From Girardinichthys multiradiatus (Eukaryota > Chordata > Actinopteri > Cyprinodontiformes > Goodeidae), in the NCBI RefSeq assembly GCF_021462225.1, contig NC_061806.1, positions 27,734,144 to 27,798,143 on the forward strand: a stretch of 64,000 nucleotides of DNA, written 5' to 3'. The notes under the pieces were generated by a model, which did not search any database, was not told the origin of the DNA, and saw only the letters and a list, made by a program, of their open reading frames with translations. Made by a program: the position numbers and the translations under genes. Shown one piece after another: positions 46,621 through 58,142 of the stretch (positions are counted from its first letter, which is position 1; each line of letters begins with the position of its first letter).

Positions 46621-47395
46621 GTTTATTCAGTGTCTATGCTTGCTATGAACTCAAAGCAAAAATACATTGACACTTGTTTATTTATCGCAAGTCATATCTT
46701 TATCGCAACATTTACCAATACTATCGCATATCAAATGTTTTCTTAACATCAGCATTCCTTAGTCTGGAGTTGAGCAAACCTTGTAGCTTGATCGCCCTGG
46801 AAAAGGAAGAGACAGACATCAAACATCTGCACAAAATATTCCCATGTTCTTTAAAGTATCAACTTATTTTAGAAATTTTATTAGAAAAGGCATTAAATAT
46901 CAGCTTAACCCAAACCTCCATTCAGTTGTTAGATTTTTTCAGAGGCCTTCATCATAGCTACCTGAAAGGTAACTATCGAAGCACAACTATGACAAACAAT
47001 AACAATAAAATATTTCAGTCTGTGTTTGGGAATACTCGAAGCAAATGAACACGTTATGTGTATTATATAAGTAATAAAGACCTTGATTAAAGAGAGAATT
47101 AGTTGCCACAATGGCCTGGGATCACTTGCAAAGACATTTTAATTAGACTGCAGCATCCCCCTTCAGAAATGGCTCAGCAATAAAAGCACTGCGGTTAAAC
47201 GTGACTATCTGTCTGTGAAATCATTGTTTTTTGCTGCTGGTAATTATTTTCTTACTGTAAGCAGAAGTGACTGCACACATTGGGAAGGTTAATATAATCA
47301 TAATATGACACCGAAAAGGTCAGAAATATATGGGATCTCTGAGGTTGAGTCATTTAGGAACCGCTGAATATGCCATGTAGAAACAGACATCCCTG
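46621..47395. other. No gene recognised
   Basis: AT-rich. The frame at 46674-47048 (124 codons) contains no motif I know. It is not bounded by clear splice sites. Confidence 0.5.
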
Positions 47396-47690
47396 AACAC
47401 AATTGTCCTCATCTAGAAATTTAAAAAAACCTAAGGAAACCATTGCATTTGCCAGGAAGAACCAGACAAAGACTAGAACTACTGGAAAAATTTTCTTCAG
47501 ACAGATGAGTGTAAAATTTTATTATCTGAACAGCAGCACAGAGGATATGTTTGGCACAACCCAAATAATGCCAGGAAAGAAACCTCAACCAACAACTGTG
47601 AACCACAGAGGTGGAAGTGTCAAGCTTTGGGGATCATTTTTGTTTTATCGCATACCATATTTCACAGTGGGTATAGGGTTACTTTAGTGA
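47396..47690 (+). pseudogene. Tc1-like transposase remnant, central part
   Basis: Reading 47430-47650: 'FARKNQTKTRTTGKIFFRQMSVKFYYLNSSTEDMFGTTQ', then 'KPQPTTVNHRGGSVKLWGSF'. It corresponds to the region from just before the first catalytic Asp (degraded: R-Q-M-S for S-D-E-S) to the G-G-G-S-x-x-x-W-G strand. No N- or C-terminal part is present. Confidence 0.6.
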
Positions 47691-47738
47691 CGCGCAATGC
47701 TCTTATCGGTTACTTTAGTGACGCACAATGTTCTTATT
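47677..47738. repeat. 31-bp tandem duplication
   Basis: 'ggttactttagtgacgcgca...' at 47677-47707 is repeated with three mismatches at 47708-47738, and the first bases of a third copy (ggttt) follow. It begins where the Tc1 remnant ends. Confidence 0.93.
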
Positions 47739-47749
47739 GGTTTAAACTT

Positions 47750-48340
47750 TTTTGAATTGTGGCTAAAACTTCAAATTCGGTTTCCTCAGACATTATTATA
47801 CATGTCTACAAGGTTCTGGGAGATTTTAGCCAGGTCTGGATGTTTTGTTTGATCACATGTAAAACTCAACCAGTAGTAACCAGAAATTCCTGCAATCCCT
47901 TCAGTGTTATCAGGGTCTTGACATCCTCCATCACTGGTTTCCCTCCTGTCTTTCGAAAGGTTTTAGTAATCTCACTGTTCCACATTTCCCCCAGTCAACT
48001 GGCTTTATTGTGCCATGGAATGTAAAGTGCTGTTGATGTTTTTCAGCCTTCTCCAGATTCCAGATCCATTTTGATCGTTTCTTACCTCTCTGAGTTGATA
48101 CAGTATTTACTGCTGTGTTCCCAAAGAGTCTAAACTTGTAAAACTGCATCAAAGGCTGCAGAAAACAATGTCTAAAGGTGTGCACACTCATGCAAGAGGT
48201 TTTTTATACTTTGTACTTTTTCTCCTACAAATTTGATTGTTTCTCATTTAAATTTTTGAAGCTTAATGTCAGATTATAGGAGAAAAAAGTTCTGAAAAGA
48301 TTTTGTCCTGGTCTGATTTTCTTTAATTGGCATTTTAACA
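47750..48340 (-). repeat. Unclassified, possibly transposon-derived
   Basis: The minus strand reads 'ggatggaggatgtcaagaccctgataacactgaagggattgcagg', which resembles transposon-derived text, but I cannot place it in a family. Frames on both strands are short. Confidence 0.22.
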
Positions 48341-49124
48341 TTTCATTACTCTCCCTCTTATGTACACTCTTTTTATAGTGCCTCTTTTTAATATTGGCAC
48401 GCTGCATCAGCGCAGAGAGATGCTGTCTGCTCTGTTAAGCTGTTTTGAAGCAGTTCTGATTTCCTGTAGACAATCAAAGATGGAGGTAGGTGGAAGGGAC
48501 GTGGTGGACAGGAACAGCTGGAGGTCATCAGTATAGCCATGGAAATAAATGTCATATGTCCAAATACATTGCAAAGTAGGAGGAGGTAGATAATGAAAAG
48601 GAGACGTCCAAGTACTGACCAGAACAGAGGGGTGATTGTTGGAATATTAATGATCTGAAAAGCGAAGTAGGCAGAAGATCAGACTGACAGGTTTTGAGGA
48701 TAAGGATACATATATCAATCGTGGAGGAAAGTTCAAAGTGGTGTGCTACATCCTTTCATAGAAAATGCTGTGCAACTCAAGGTTAACATCTTGGAAACGC
48801 TTTCTTTTAACACAATGTTTGAGCACATATGAAGGACAAACTAATGGGTCCTCAAGTAAATGATGGAGGTTATGTTAACACTGGAAAAATATGTCCCAAC
48901 TTCTACAACACAGACATGTCCAGGTGTAAATCGAGAAATATTAAATGACGGATCTTTCATGACTGGCGCACTGGATGGGCTCTTCCTTCTGCCTCCCACC
49001 ACAGCCACTACTGTCTTCTATTTTTCATGGTTGTTTCCAAATACAAACATCTACAGAAACTGAGCCTGTTTGTGAAGACTGTTCCCTGTTAAGTGTAGCT
49101 AAAGTGGAACCCAACCTCTCGAGC
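48341..49124. other. No gene recognised
   Basis: Part of it (about 48480-48660: 'ggacaggaacagctggaggtcatcagtatagccatggaaataaatgtcat') resembles a dispersed fish repeat that I cannot name. Confidence 0.4.
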
Positions 49125-49571
49125 AAAAGAAAACCAGATTGCAACGAATAATCAGGAATGCAGAGAGAATAATCAGGGCTGACCTTCCCTCCATCCAGGA
49201 CTTATACAGGTCTAGGGTCAGGAAAGGAGCTGCTAAAATCTCTGCAGACCCCACACACCCTGCACATAAACTGTTTAGAGTTTTACCTTCAGGCCGTCGC
49301 TACAGAGCACTATTTACTAAAACCAGCCGCCACAGAGACAGTTTCTTCCCCCAGGCTGTTTCTCTGATGAACATTCAATAGAGTACAAAACAACAGCATA
49401 CAGATGTTGCAAATGCACCTTTTATTAGATATGTGTATATTGTACATTGTAAATATGTATATTCTGTAATGCAAAAACAAAACCAAAGAGCAAAGTGTAC
49501 CGGAGTCAAATTCCTTGTTTGTATGTACGAACTTGGCAATAAAGCTGATTCTGATTCTGATTCTGAAAAAG
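49125..49571 (+). pseudogene. LINE (L2/Rex1-like) 3' end
   Basis: The frame at 49103-49381 reads 'LQRIIRNAERIIRADLPSIQDLYRSRVRKGA', then 'DPTHPAHKLFRVLPSGRRYRAL' and 'DSFFPQAVSLMN'. This is the characteristic C-terminus of the ORF2 protein of L2-like fish LINEs, after the reverse transcriptase. A 180-bp 3' UTR follows, with AATAAAGCTGATTC and a (TGATTC)3-type tail at 49539-49566. The C-terminal frame is intact to its stop, but the endonuclease and reverse transcriptase are missing through 5' truncation. Confidence 0.82.
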
Positions 49572-50290
49572 GAGATGTCACAGAATAATTTGTAGTTCAC
49601 CCCATGTGAGCACTAATTGACTGACAGCAAACACACCCTGATCAAACTCCTCATTGACTGCACATACATAAAAACATTAGAAAAGTTGTTCAGGGCTCAA
49701 ATGACAGATACGTTTTTTGATATGGTGCTTGTGCATCACCTTTCTAATGCCACCCTGTGCTACTACCCATATGGTCCATATCCAAAATCGATATTACATA
49801 TTCAAATTCTCATCTTTTGTTAAGACAAAAATGTTCTTCTACTTTATGTAGAAAATGGATATTGAAGTTTAATTTTACTGCCTAATTGACAGAGATGCCT
49901 AAGGGTAGATGACAGATAAGGATGAACAAAATGAAAGAAGGGCCACGACAGAGGAAAAAGAAGGAAAAAGAGAGAGAAGTGGCAGAGAAAGTTAGGAACA
50001 AGAAGGAAAAGTGGTGTCTAGATTGTTAGGTGGGAAAAAATGGGAGGCAGCCATAAAAAATGAGAGTAGAGTAAACAAACGAAGCAAAGAGAAGAGCAAG
50101 AGGAGAAATGATCCAGAGAAGGAATGGTGGCTGAGGGAGCAGGGGATGCAGGGAGTCGGGGAGTGTGACGAGAGTGAGGAAAGAAGGAGAGAGGACAAGA
50201 GAGGCATTGTGCTGTGTGGCAGCCCCCAGTCGCTGTTTTCTTTGGTTGCCATCACAACGGGGAGAAAGAGGACTGATAAGTTAACCAGAT
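49572..50290. other. No gene recognised; purine-rich tract 49915-50290
   Basis: From about 49915 to 50290 the plus strand is strongly purine-rich (GA/AAG runs). This keeps the 136-codon frame at 50011-50421 open and makes it Arg/Lys/Glu-rich. I see no protein family in it. Confidence 0.5.
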
Positions 50291-52619
50291 GGTTAGAGAC
50301 CCAGAGAAGGAGCAGAGCGTGTGTTTTTGTCTGTAGATGTGTTTGTGCGTGTCCATGCAGAGCTGCTCTAGTGATGTTTCAGGCCTTTTCGGAGTCTCTG
50401 GCGACGACGGATCAAGACTGACAGTCGTTTCAACTCCTAATTCATATTTTAATTTCTTTATGGTGTCTCAGCAAAGCAAGAGAACATTTAAGAGTTGCAA
50501 AAACAAATCATCTCGTTCGCTTTTTTCTCTTTGCTTTTGTTCCTTCTCTCTTGTTGTTTCAGTATGCATATCTTTGGTAGCATTATTTATGATTTCCACT
50601 TTACAGTCCTTATCTTCTGTTATTTTCTGACTTGCCATCTGCATACTCCCATCCCACACAATCCTCTGAGGTTTCTGGGGTTGGCAATAGATCACTCTAA
50701 AGAATTCCTCCGCAAAACATTGAAGTCCCAGTAGCAGAAACAACTGCATTTTCCCATTTTTTTCCCCCGCTAAGCCTGTTTTCTTACCTAAACATTATTT
50801 CCATACCCATCTGATTGAAGTATGCGTGGGAAACAGTGGATATTTGTTAAAACTGCAAGCATGGCACATCTGGTTGATGAAATATGTTTTATATAACTGA
50901 ACAGTCATGACGATTCACTTTTTTAAAGATTCTAGCAAGAGATGCATTTCCTTACAATTGTAAAATTATAATAAAAATACAGTTGGATAATAAAGGATGA
51001 ATTATAACTGCAGGATTGTATAAAAATGTTCCATTTTCCTTGGGGTATTAAATTAAATTCCCCAACATAATGATCTTGCCTATCTCCTGTCTGAATTAGG
51101 GTCCTCAACAGAAACATCTTATGACACTTAGTTGAAGAGGAATGTTGCGAGGATCAAATAGAGGGAGACTTCATGTTGTCATGGGTTCAGCCTTACTTCT
51201 TTGAGTAAGAACTGGTTTCTGACGATCCCCTAGGAATGATGGATACTGCTGTGGATGGAAAAGCTGAAGCAACCAGTGAAGAGGGCAATGATCATCTTCA
51301 GAACATAAACAAATCTATCTCTGTTTAAAGCCTTACATCTGATTGTTTTTTATGAATTTGCCACTCATAATTGCCAATATTTAGCTACTTTACTTTTTTT
51401 ATATAATCTAATAAAAAGCAACCAATTCTTTACATTTGTATTGAGAAATCTCTACCACATATTTTTAGAAAAATGAGGAGATGTCTCCAAGTTTGTTAGG
51501 ATTACAATGTATAAATGTACAATCTAAGATAAAAATTTCAATTTAAAGTTATAAGAAAGCCAGTGGGAGTTATATCACTAATTATTATCACAGAAAACCC
51601 TAAAATCTGCTCCTGTCTGAGCAAAAGCAACAAAACCCAAACAAACCTCTAACCAATGAACACCAATGAATCTACAAACAGGCAAAAAGTACAATTTTTA
51701 TGTGAAAATGAACTCTTAAGATAATATCTAAACTTACTAAATTCTAAAATTAGAAGTTAGAAGGAAGGGGGTTTATTGTCTAGCTCCAAGTTTTATTCTT
51801 TATTCTAAGAGGGGAGGGAAAAAAGAAAATGGATGGAGAGAAGGGATTAAGAACCAGCCTGGTTGGTTTTCAGCACCAGAACCATCACAAAACTAAGGTA
51901 AATATGCTGAAAGGAAATTATTTGGTGAAGCTGAACAAGCATCCAATTTGTATGTGGAGAAAAAACTAAAGGTTGCATGAACTTTACAGAATAATAGTGG
52001 AACCTGATGATGGAAACAAAAACACAATAAAACCAAATCTCAAAAGGGCTGAACAGTCTTCTCTCTTAAAATCTTCCAGATGAGTAAATGTAAGCTATTT
52101 TTATTTACAAAATTGGTAAGCCTGAAAGCAAAATTAGTTGCTATGGCTTTTTTTGTTCCATGCTCTTGCTGCTGCTGCTGTGGTGGTAAACCAGTCAAAC
52201 TCCAAGTCTTACACTGCAGGTTACTTATTTCTTCTCAGCTGCTGTCTCCAGATATTTCTTATTGCTCAACAATTTTTATGATGATAAATAATGTTAAACT
52301 ACTGTTATTGATAAATCTGCACCTTCATCTGGTACCTATATGCAAGATGTGTACATTTAAAGTCACTTTCAATTACAGTAACATGCTGTTTAGAGTTGTA
52401 TGCAAATGTAATTCTGTTAATAACAATGGTACTGTTTTACAGAGTTGCGAAAAGCAAAAATGCTGCATATGACTGAGACAGTATTGGGTCTGTCTACTTC
52501 ATATTAATATGTCAAAGCAAATGGATACAAAAGCAGAATTTTGAACAACAATCCTTAGTTCACATAAGAGCTCCTCTACTTGCCAAACCTGCAGGGTGGT
52601 AGGTCTGTCTGAGTCTCTG
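50291..52619. other. No gene recognised
   Basis: AT-rich, including short frames at 50337-50749 on both strands and a 130-codon frame at 52080-52472 with a Cys run ('CSCCCCCGG') from a TGC/TGT repeat. No domain or repeat recognised. Confidence 0.5.
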
Positions 52620-54375
52620 TGTCAGTAATGAGGTGTTGTAATTGGGAATATGAATATATTATTAAATATTTAATATTAATACTTTAATATTTATTAAATA
52701 ATATTTCAGTCTATTAAGGGTTGTCCTGTGAATACCAGCCTAATAAGGCAGTGGTATTAGGATAAAATAGAAAGGTGTGAGACTAGCTCTGACATTATTG
52801 AACAGCAAAACTCTGCACACACATGGAATGAATTCACACAATTTCTTAAAATACAAGAATTTATTAACAAAACTAAGTCAACTCAAAGTCAAACATATTT
52901 CAATCAACAAACTCTTTACTATGTTAAAACAATCCAACTAAACTACCAAGCAGAATTAAAGAATAAAGAAAACTAATGGGTTATGTACAATATAAACAAG
53001 TTGATCAAAGATAGTTGAGAACCATGACTGAAAGAGTGATGCAACATTACCATGCAATGTTTATGTTTGAGAACCAAGGATTATCTTGAAGAATCTGGAA
53101 ATGAAGTTAAGTTAGTCTTGGAACTAACTTAGGCAATAATTGGTATACCTTTAGACAACCATTCACAATGCAAGATCAGATAAATTATTTTAATAAAATA
53201 ATGTTTTAAGAATGATTTGCTGAATAAAACCAACCTTTTGGATGACCAATTCTCAACAGTGTTTAATTACCTGCCTTTATTTATCAAAATAATATTAGAA
53301 ATATTATTTTCAATAAGAACCAAATCATTCTGGAGAAATGGGCTTAATTGTGTTACTTAGTTATCATGTTTAGTAAAATAATATTTAGGGAAATATTACT
53401 TTACTGGATTGAAAACCAACAACCTTTTTGGATAAATGATCTTTAGCAGGCAACCACGTGTTCTTAGCTGTTAGCAGTTAAAGCTAACAAAAGAAGCTTT
53501 TAGCTTATCATCAGAATAAAACAGACCTTTAAAATTCCACTAATGAAAGGGTTAAAATCATGGACGGCACGTTATGGCCGATCTTCTGTGTTTAAAATCA
53601 CCCTTTAAATAAAGTTTGTCTTAACTTTAAATAATAACAAACACAGAAAACACAAACTGAGCACATGTGCTGAGCAGATAATCTGCTAGCACTAAGATAG
53701 CTGAGTCTCAACACAAACAAAACCAAACGTCATAAACCGAAAAATGTTCAGATTATTTCATTCTAAATTACTTCTCTCTCTGCCCAAATCTAACCACTCA
53801 GGTGAACCGTGCTGAGGAAAAGCTGTCCAGGGTGACGAAGTTTGAATAAAACATCCACAGTGAACAAAGGGTTTGCTGCAGCTAACCTCCGTATGTGGGG
53901 AGAGGCGGCTCGCTCTGTCGGCCGGCCAAACTGCACGTTACTACTGTAACCATGGTGATGCGGTCCCGTTGTCCTTCCTTCAGACCGGGAAAACTGCTCC
54001 ACTCGGCATCGTAGAGACAGGGTCTCTGCTGGGAACTCTCTGTAACAGTTTGATTCTGTAGACCTCAGAGAAAAATCAAGCCATGCTTGTACCTTAATTA
54101 CCCCATTCATGAATGAATATCAGATACACAAACAGCAATTCATTTGTACTTAACTTAGTGCATATGATCATGTGACCGTATGACACTCTTGGATCCAGTT
54201 TGAAGAGTTATATCTGTTTGCCAGCAAAGAGACATTAGCGCGATGTGTCCCTCCATCCAGTTCCCCTGGTGGGCCCGCTCAGAAGAGACAGGATCTCTGC
54301 AAAAGCGGTGTTTTATTTGGACATTGACATCACGGGAAGTCCGCTGTTACCTCTTTTCCTGGCTGTGCTGGAAGT
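52620..54375. repeat. Structured, possibly LTR-like block, unclassified
   Basis: An AT-rich part (52630-53620) is followed by a GC-rich part (53790-54370). Within the first part, a segment with 'aaccaaccttttggat...caattctcaac' (about 53191-53250) recurs in altered form ('aacaacctttttggataaatgatcttta', about 53370-53442). AATAAAG lies at about 53606. It may be a long LTR or another non-coding repeat. No partner or target duplication was seen, and the 106-codon minus-strand frame at 53790-54110 has no motif. Confidence 0.2.
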
Positions 54376-54631
54376 AGGTTAATGCGATTTATTTTGAAAG
54401 TTCCAGAAGAGCTCATACTGGCCATTCATGTTGTCCCCATGGCTGTGGTCCCAACAGAGGCATCGTATTTGAATGCACTGCCATGATTGTGTCTTTTGGG
54501 GGAAGGCACTCTTTCCAAAAACACAGTGCTCAGATGAGCTTCTGTTTGTTTCTCACCAATGTGTGCTACACTCTCCCAAACAAAATTGTGTCCAAAAGGG
54601 AACACACTATGAAGGAATCTTGTCCTCAATC

Positions 54632-55130
54632 GCTGTGTTTCCATTGACCATCAAATTGCACAAACTGTAATTATGAAAAAAAAAAAAAATCACTTAATGG
54701 AAACAATTTGGTGTATTTCGCGAAACTGCAATGGAAACAATTTTTTCACATCACAGGATTCACGTGATCAACAACCGGATGGTGCTACTGGCAAAAAAGA
54801 TAAAGAAGACGATAGGAAGTAGTAGGAGGATGATGGCGCAGCATGTTTGGATTCACCAGGAGAGTATTTTGTAAATTTAGTTTGCTACAGGGGCATTACC
54901 AGCATTTTAGATTTCAAAAAGCAAAGTAATGCGAGCATTTACCAAGATCTTGAAGAGGCTATCCGTCACCGCCATGTTTTTTAATAAGTTATTGCATGAA
55001 CAAACTTATTCACGTGTGATTTTAATTGTATTTCTTATTTAATGGAAACACCGGAAATGCAAAAATATGTTTTTTTGACATTGGCAGAATATCGACAAAA
55101 TTTTGCGTACATTTGTAATGGAAACGCAGC
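54632..55130. mobile_element. MITE with TTTCCATT terminal repeats (~499 bp)
   Basis: The ends are GCTGTGTTTCCATT at 54632-54645 and AATGGAAACGCAGC at 55117-55130, complementary except for one base. Copies of AATGGAAAC/GTTTCCATT recur inside (about 54697, 54730, 55040), so subterminal repeats are present. No gene is inside. The type resembles fish Harbinger- or hAT-derived MITEs. The target duplication is not clear. Confidence 0.72.
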
Positions 55131-55950
55131 TAGTGAATTTGAGCACTGCAGAAGCTTTTGCATTCATGTGTGTCATCCAAAATGAAGACGAATGAGTGGA
55201 TTTCAGTAGGCATTAAATTGATTTCTCTTTAAGCTATAGCTGTAAAGTAGATCAAACTCCAGGCATGTTTTTTATTTGTGCCCTAAAATCTACTGTTAAG
55301 GGTCCATGCTCTGATAGAGAGATGCTCTTCTACCTATTTGGCTCCAAATACAAACTGTCACTTTCTACATTTTCTGCTGAAGCAAAGGGAGAATAGCATG
55401 CATCTTTTCTTTCTGAACTCCTTTGCCTATTGCTTATTTATGTGAGGTATGTGGCCATTGCTGCAGTGTGCGTGTACCCAAGAGTGCAGGTCATTGTCAA
55501 GGCCAACTAGAAAGAGAATTTTATCAGTTTAATTTAAAAGTGAGAGAAAGTCTACATGGGTACCCCTGTGTGTGTCACTGTGAAAGAGGAGCAAAGGAGA
55601 TGAAAGAAGAAACTCCTTTTTTTTATGAAGATTAGGTTTTACAACCCGAAGGCCTAAAGCAAAAGGAAAAGAGAAAAGAGATAGAGTTGAGGTAGGGGCA
55701 AGTGAAAGAAGTGTGGAGCTAAGAATGCAGGAAGGGACTTGTGTGCAGAACAAAGAGTGATAGAGAAAAAAACACATGGAAGGTAAAGAATACGTTTTAA
55801 TTCATGGTCCAGCAAGGCTTAATTAAAGCTAAGCTACAACCACTCTGCACACAGAAAGGGCCTGCTTGTATTTGGTGAGCTTTATCTTGGACAAGAAACC
55901 ACAGAGCTTAACTAAAGAGAAAAATCCCCAAACATCATTGGTACATGTAA
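55131..55950. other. No gene recognised
   Basis: Contains a purine-rich tract at about 55600-55790. The 70- and 82-codon frames around it show no motif. Confidence 0.5.
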
Positions 55951-55955
55951 TCTCC

Positions 55956-56624
55956 TGTCATAATTCTATTTTTGTGGTGAACCAAATTGCAGACAAGCAC
56001 GGAGAAAAGCAGAGAGGTGGTCGAAAACTCCTTTAATTTAAAGCGAGTCCACTTACATGCAGGCGAGGTGCAGGGTGACAAGATTATCCAGTTCAAGGAC
56101 AAAATCCAAAAGACATCTCATGAGGACATTGAAAAGACATAACTCCACGTGGAACAAAGGACGAAGGCAAACTTAAATACAGACAAAGGTGGACAAGAAA
56201 CAATTGGGTAGGTAATCAGAGGAACAGGGAACAGGTGACACAAGGAGGCTGAGAGGCAGAGGGAGCAGGTGAAACAGATAAACCAATAAGGAGAAAACAG
56301 ACCCAAGCAGAACAGGAGAAAAGATGACTGGAATAAAAGTAAACAGTAACTAAAGCTAACCTGTTAAAGGAGGAATTGGAGAATAAAGATAAACAGAAGA
56401 AACAGAGCTAAGAGGGACAATGAATGTAAAGGGAACAGAAACTGAGTAATTAACAACTAAAAGAGGAAAACTAATGATGAGAGGAGAACAGACAGGGAGG
56501 CAAAAGGAAACCAGAATTGTCAGAACACAAAGTGATGAACAAGAATACAAAACTTCAAACAAGAGCATCTAGTAAAACAAAAACACCAAACCACAAACAA
56601 AGTCCAAAATCTCACATCCTGACA
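55956..56624 (-). repeat. 3' LTR (sense on minus strand)
   Basis: 669 bp, TGTCA...TGACA. In sense orientation it starts TGTCAGGATGTGAGATTTTGG. It is nearly identical to 58679-59348. Confidence 0.95.
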
Positions 56625-58142
56625 GTACCTCCCCCTCAAGGTCGGATTCCAGACGACCACAAAAACAGAGTCCAAAACAAAACAACCCAACCAGGGTGGG
56701 CGGAGGGGGCCAGGAAGGAGGGCCAAAGTCCAAAACAAAAATAAAGCCAATGAGGGCGAAACCTGAGTCCAAAACAAAAAACCTAGATCCAGAGGCCAGG
56801 GGCACATAAAAAAACAAGGGTCCAACAATTTGGCTTCTAATGAGCCAGAAACAGGGCAGCAGGCGTCCAGGAAACCGGCGGCGACAGAGATGCAGGCAGT
56901 CCGGAGGCCGGCGGCGAACCCACGAAGCGAGGTCCTCGGAGGCCGGCGGCGAGACCAGGCGAACCCTCGAAGCGAGGCCCTCGGAGGCCGGCGGCGAGAC
57001 CAGGCGAACCCTCGAAGCGAGGCCCTCGGAAGCCGGCGGCGAGACCAGGCGAACCCTCGAAGCAAGGTCCTCTGTGGTCTGTGATGTGGCCAGAACCATG
57101 GCGGAGACTTGGACCCAGGCAGGAGATCTGGAGGTTGGCCAAACAGGGTGGATGACCTTCCAGGAACTGTGTCAGGCTGTGTGTCAGGCTGTGTGTCAGG
57201 CTGTAAAGCCAGGAGTACCCCCCAAAGAAAAACCATAATGTGTTCCGGACCTGGTTGTGGAGGCAGCCCGCCCACGGGCTCCTCCCGGATCAGGCGAGGA
57301 AGTGGAGTCAGCCCACTCACGGGCTCCTCCCGGATCAGGCGAGGAAGTGGAGGCAGCCCACTCACGGGCTCCTCCCGGATCAGGCGAGGTTCTGTAGACC
57401 CGGCGGCGGCCGGCTGTGGCCCTGAAGCGGCCAGCTGTGGCCCTGAAGCGGCCGGCTGAAGCACTGTAGACCCGGCGACGGCCGGCTGAAGCTCTGTAGA
57501 CCCGGCGACGGCCGGCTGAAGCTCTGTAGACCCGGCGACGGCCGGCTGAAGCTCTGTAGACCCGGCGACGGCCGGCTGAAGCTCTGTAGACCCGGCGACG
57601 GCCGGCTGAAGCTCTGTAGACCCGGCGACGGCCGGCTGAAGCTCTGTAGACCCGGCGACGGCCGGCTGAAGCTCTGTAGACCCGGCGACGGCCGGCTGAA
57701 GCTCTGTAGACCCGGCGACGGCCGGCTGAAGCTCTGTAGGCCCGGCGACGGCCGGCTGAAGCTCTGTAGACCCGGCGACGGCCGGCTGAAGCTCTGTAGA
57801 CCCGGCGGCGGCCGGCTGAGGCTCTGTAGACCCGGCGGCGGCCACAGCCTCGAGAAGGGGAGTGAAGGGACCTCCAGGGGAGAGTGGTGCTGGAGCGTTG
57901 AGCCACCCCTCCTCGAGAAACTCCACCTGCAGTATGGAGTGCACGTGAAGCAGGTCCTGAGGGTAAGCCATCAGATGGGGAACGCACTCCATACAACGTT
58001 CCCTCATGCACTCCCTGTTGGCGAACAGCAGTCCAGCCAAGACCCACGCCGGGGTTGGAGGTCGCACCGGAGACCGGTGACCTCCAGGGGGTACTGGGCA
58101 ACCACCCCCCAACTCTGGGGAAGACAGCCGTGAGGAAACCAT
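56520..58142 (-). CDS. 540-codon repeat-rich frame of the LTR element
   Basis: I do not recognise this as a known gag or polymerase. Residues 1-100 contain a compact, Cys/Met/His-bearing stretch ('ANRECMRERCMECVPHLMAYPQDLLHVHSILQVEFLEEGW') that looks like folded protein and may be the degenerate remnant of a structural gene. Residues about 101-230 are 13 copies of a 10-residue unit, GSTELQPAVA. Residues about 245-293 are three copies of a 15-residue unit with LIREEPVSGLPPLPR. Residues about 357-414 are copies of a 15-residue unit with ASLRGFAWSRRRPPR. From about residue 506 the frame runs into the 3' LTR. The start at 58142 is simply the first Met. Other frames of this GC-rich block are also open (301 codons), so translation is unproven. 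Confidence 0.4.
   Translation of the reverse strand: MVSSRLSSPELGGGCPVPPGGHRSPVRPPTPAWVLAGLLFANRECMRERCMECVPHLMAYPQDLLHVHSILQVEFLEEGWLNAPAPLSPGGPFTPLLEAVAAAGSTEPQPAAAGSTELQPAVAGSTELQPAVAGPTELQPAVAGSTELQPAVAGSTELQPAVAGSTELQPAVAGSTELQPAVAGSTELQPAVAGSTELQPAVAGSTELQPAVAGSTELQPAVAGSTVLQPAASGPQLAASGPQPAAAGSTEPRLIREEPVSGLPPLPRLIREEPVSGLTPLPRLIREEPVGGLPPQPGPEHIMVFLWGVLLALQPDTQPDTQPDTVPGRSSTLFGQPPDLLPGSKSPPWFWPHHRPQRTLLRGFAWSRRRLPRASLRGFAWSRRRPPRASLRGFAWSRRRPPRTSLRGFAAGLRTACISVAAGFLDACCPVSGSLEAKLLDPCFFMCPWPLDLGFLFWTQVSPSLALFLFWTLALLPGPLRPPWLGCFVLDSVFVVVWNPTLRGRYCQDVRFWTLFVVWCFCFTRCSCLKFCILVHHFVF
56628..56637 (-). promoter_or_regulatory. Polypurine tract
   Basis: GAGGGGGAGG on the minus strand, then TAC and the TGTCAGG start of the 3' LTR. 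This is where plus-strand DNA synthesis would be primed. Confidence 0.8.
56900..57075. repeat. 45-bp tandem repeat, about 3.5 units
   Basis: 'gaagcgagg' type starts at 56924, 56969, 57014 and 57059 are 45 bp apart. On the sense strand each unit encodes 15 residues (ASLRGFAWSRRRPPR type). Confidence 0.95.
57262..57410. repeat. 45-bp tandem repeat, 3 units
   Basis: 'gggctcctcccggatcaggc' starts at 57276, 57321 and 57366, exactly 45 bp apart. On the sense strand each unit encodes 15 residues (LIREEPVSGLPPLPR type). Confidence 0.95.
57451..57840. repeat. 30-bp tandem repeat, 13 units
   Basis: Unit gccggctgaagctctgtaga followed by cccggcgacg, repeated 13 times with only a few substitutions (at the first unit, near 57740 and in the last two units). 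On the sense strand each unit encodes ten residues (GSTELQPAVA). Confidence 0.98.

Noticed and set aside
50011..50421. 136-codon basic protein
   Set aside because: The frame is explained by a purine-rich tract and no family or splice context supports it.
52080..52472. 130-codon Cys-rich frame
   Set aside because: The Cys run comes from a short TGC/TGT repeat. Spacing does not fit a zinc-binding or toxin fold.
57451..57840. CRISPR-like array of 30-bp repeats
   Set aside because: The units are directly adjacent without spacers and lie in a fish LTR element. It is a minisatellite.
56520..58142. Host mucin-like or proline-rich gene
   Set aside because: The frame lies wholly within two LTRs with a target duplication and ends inside one LTR, so it belongs to the mobile element.
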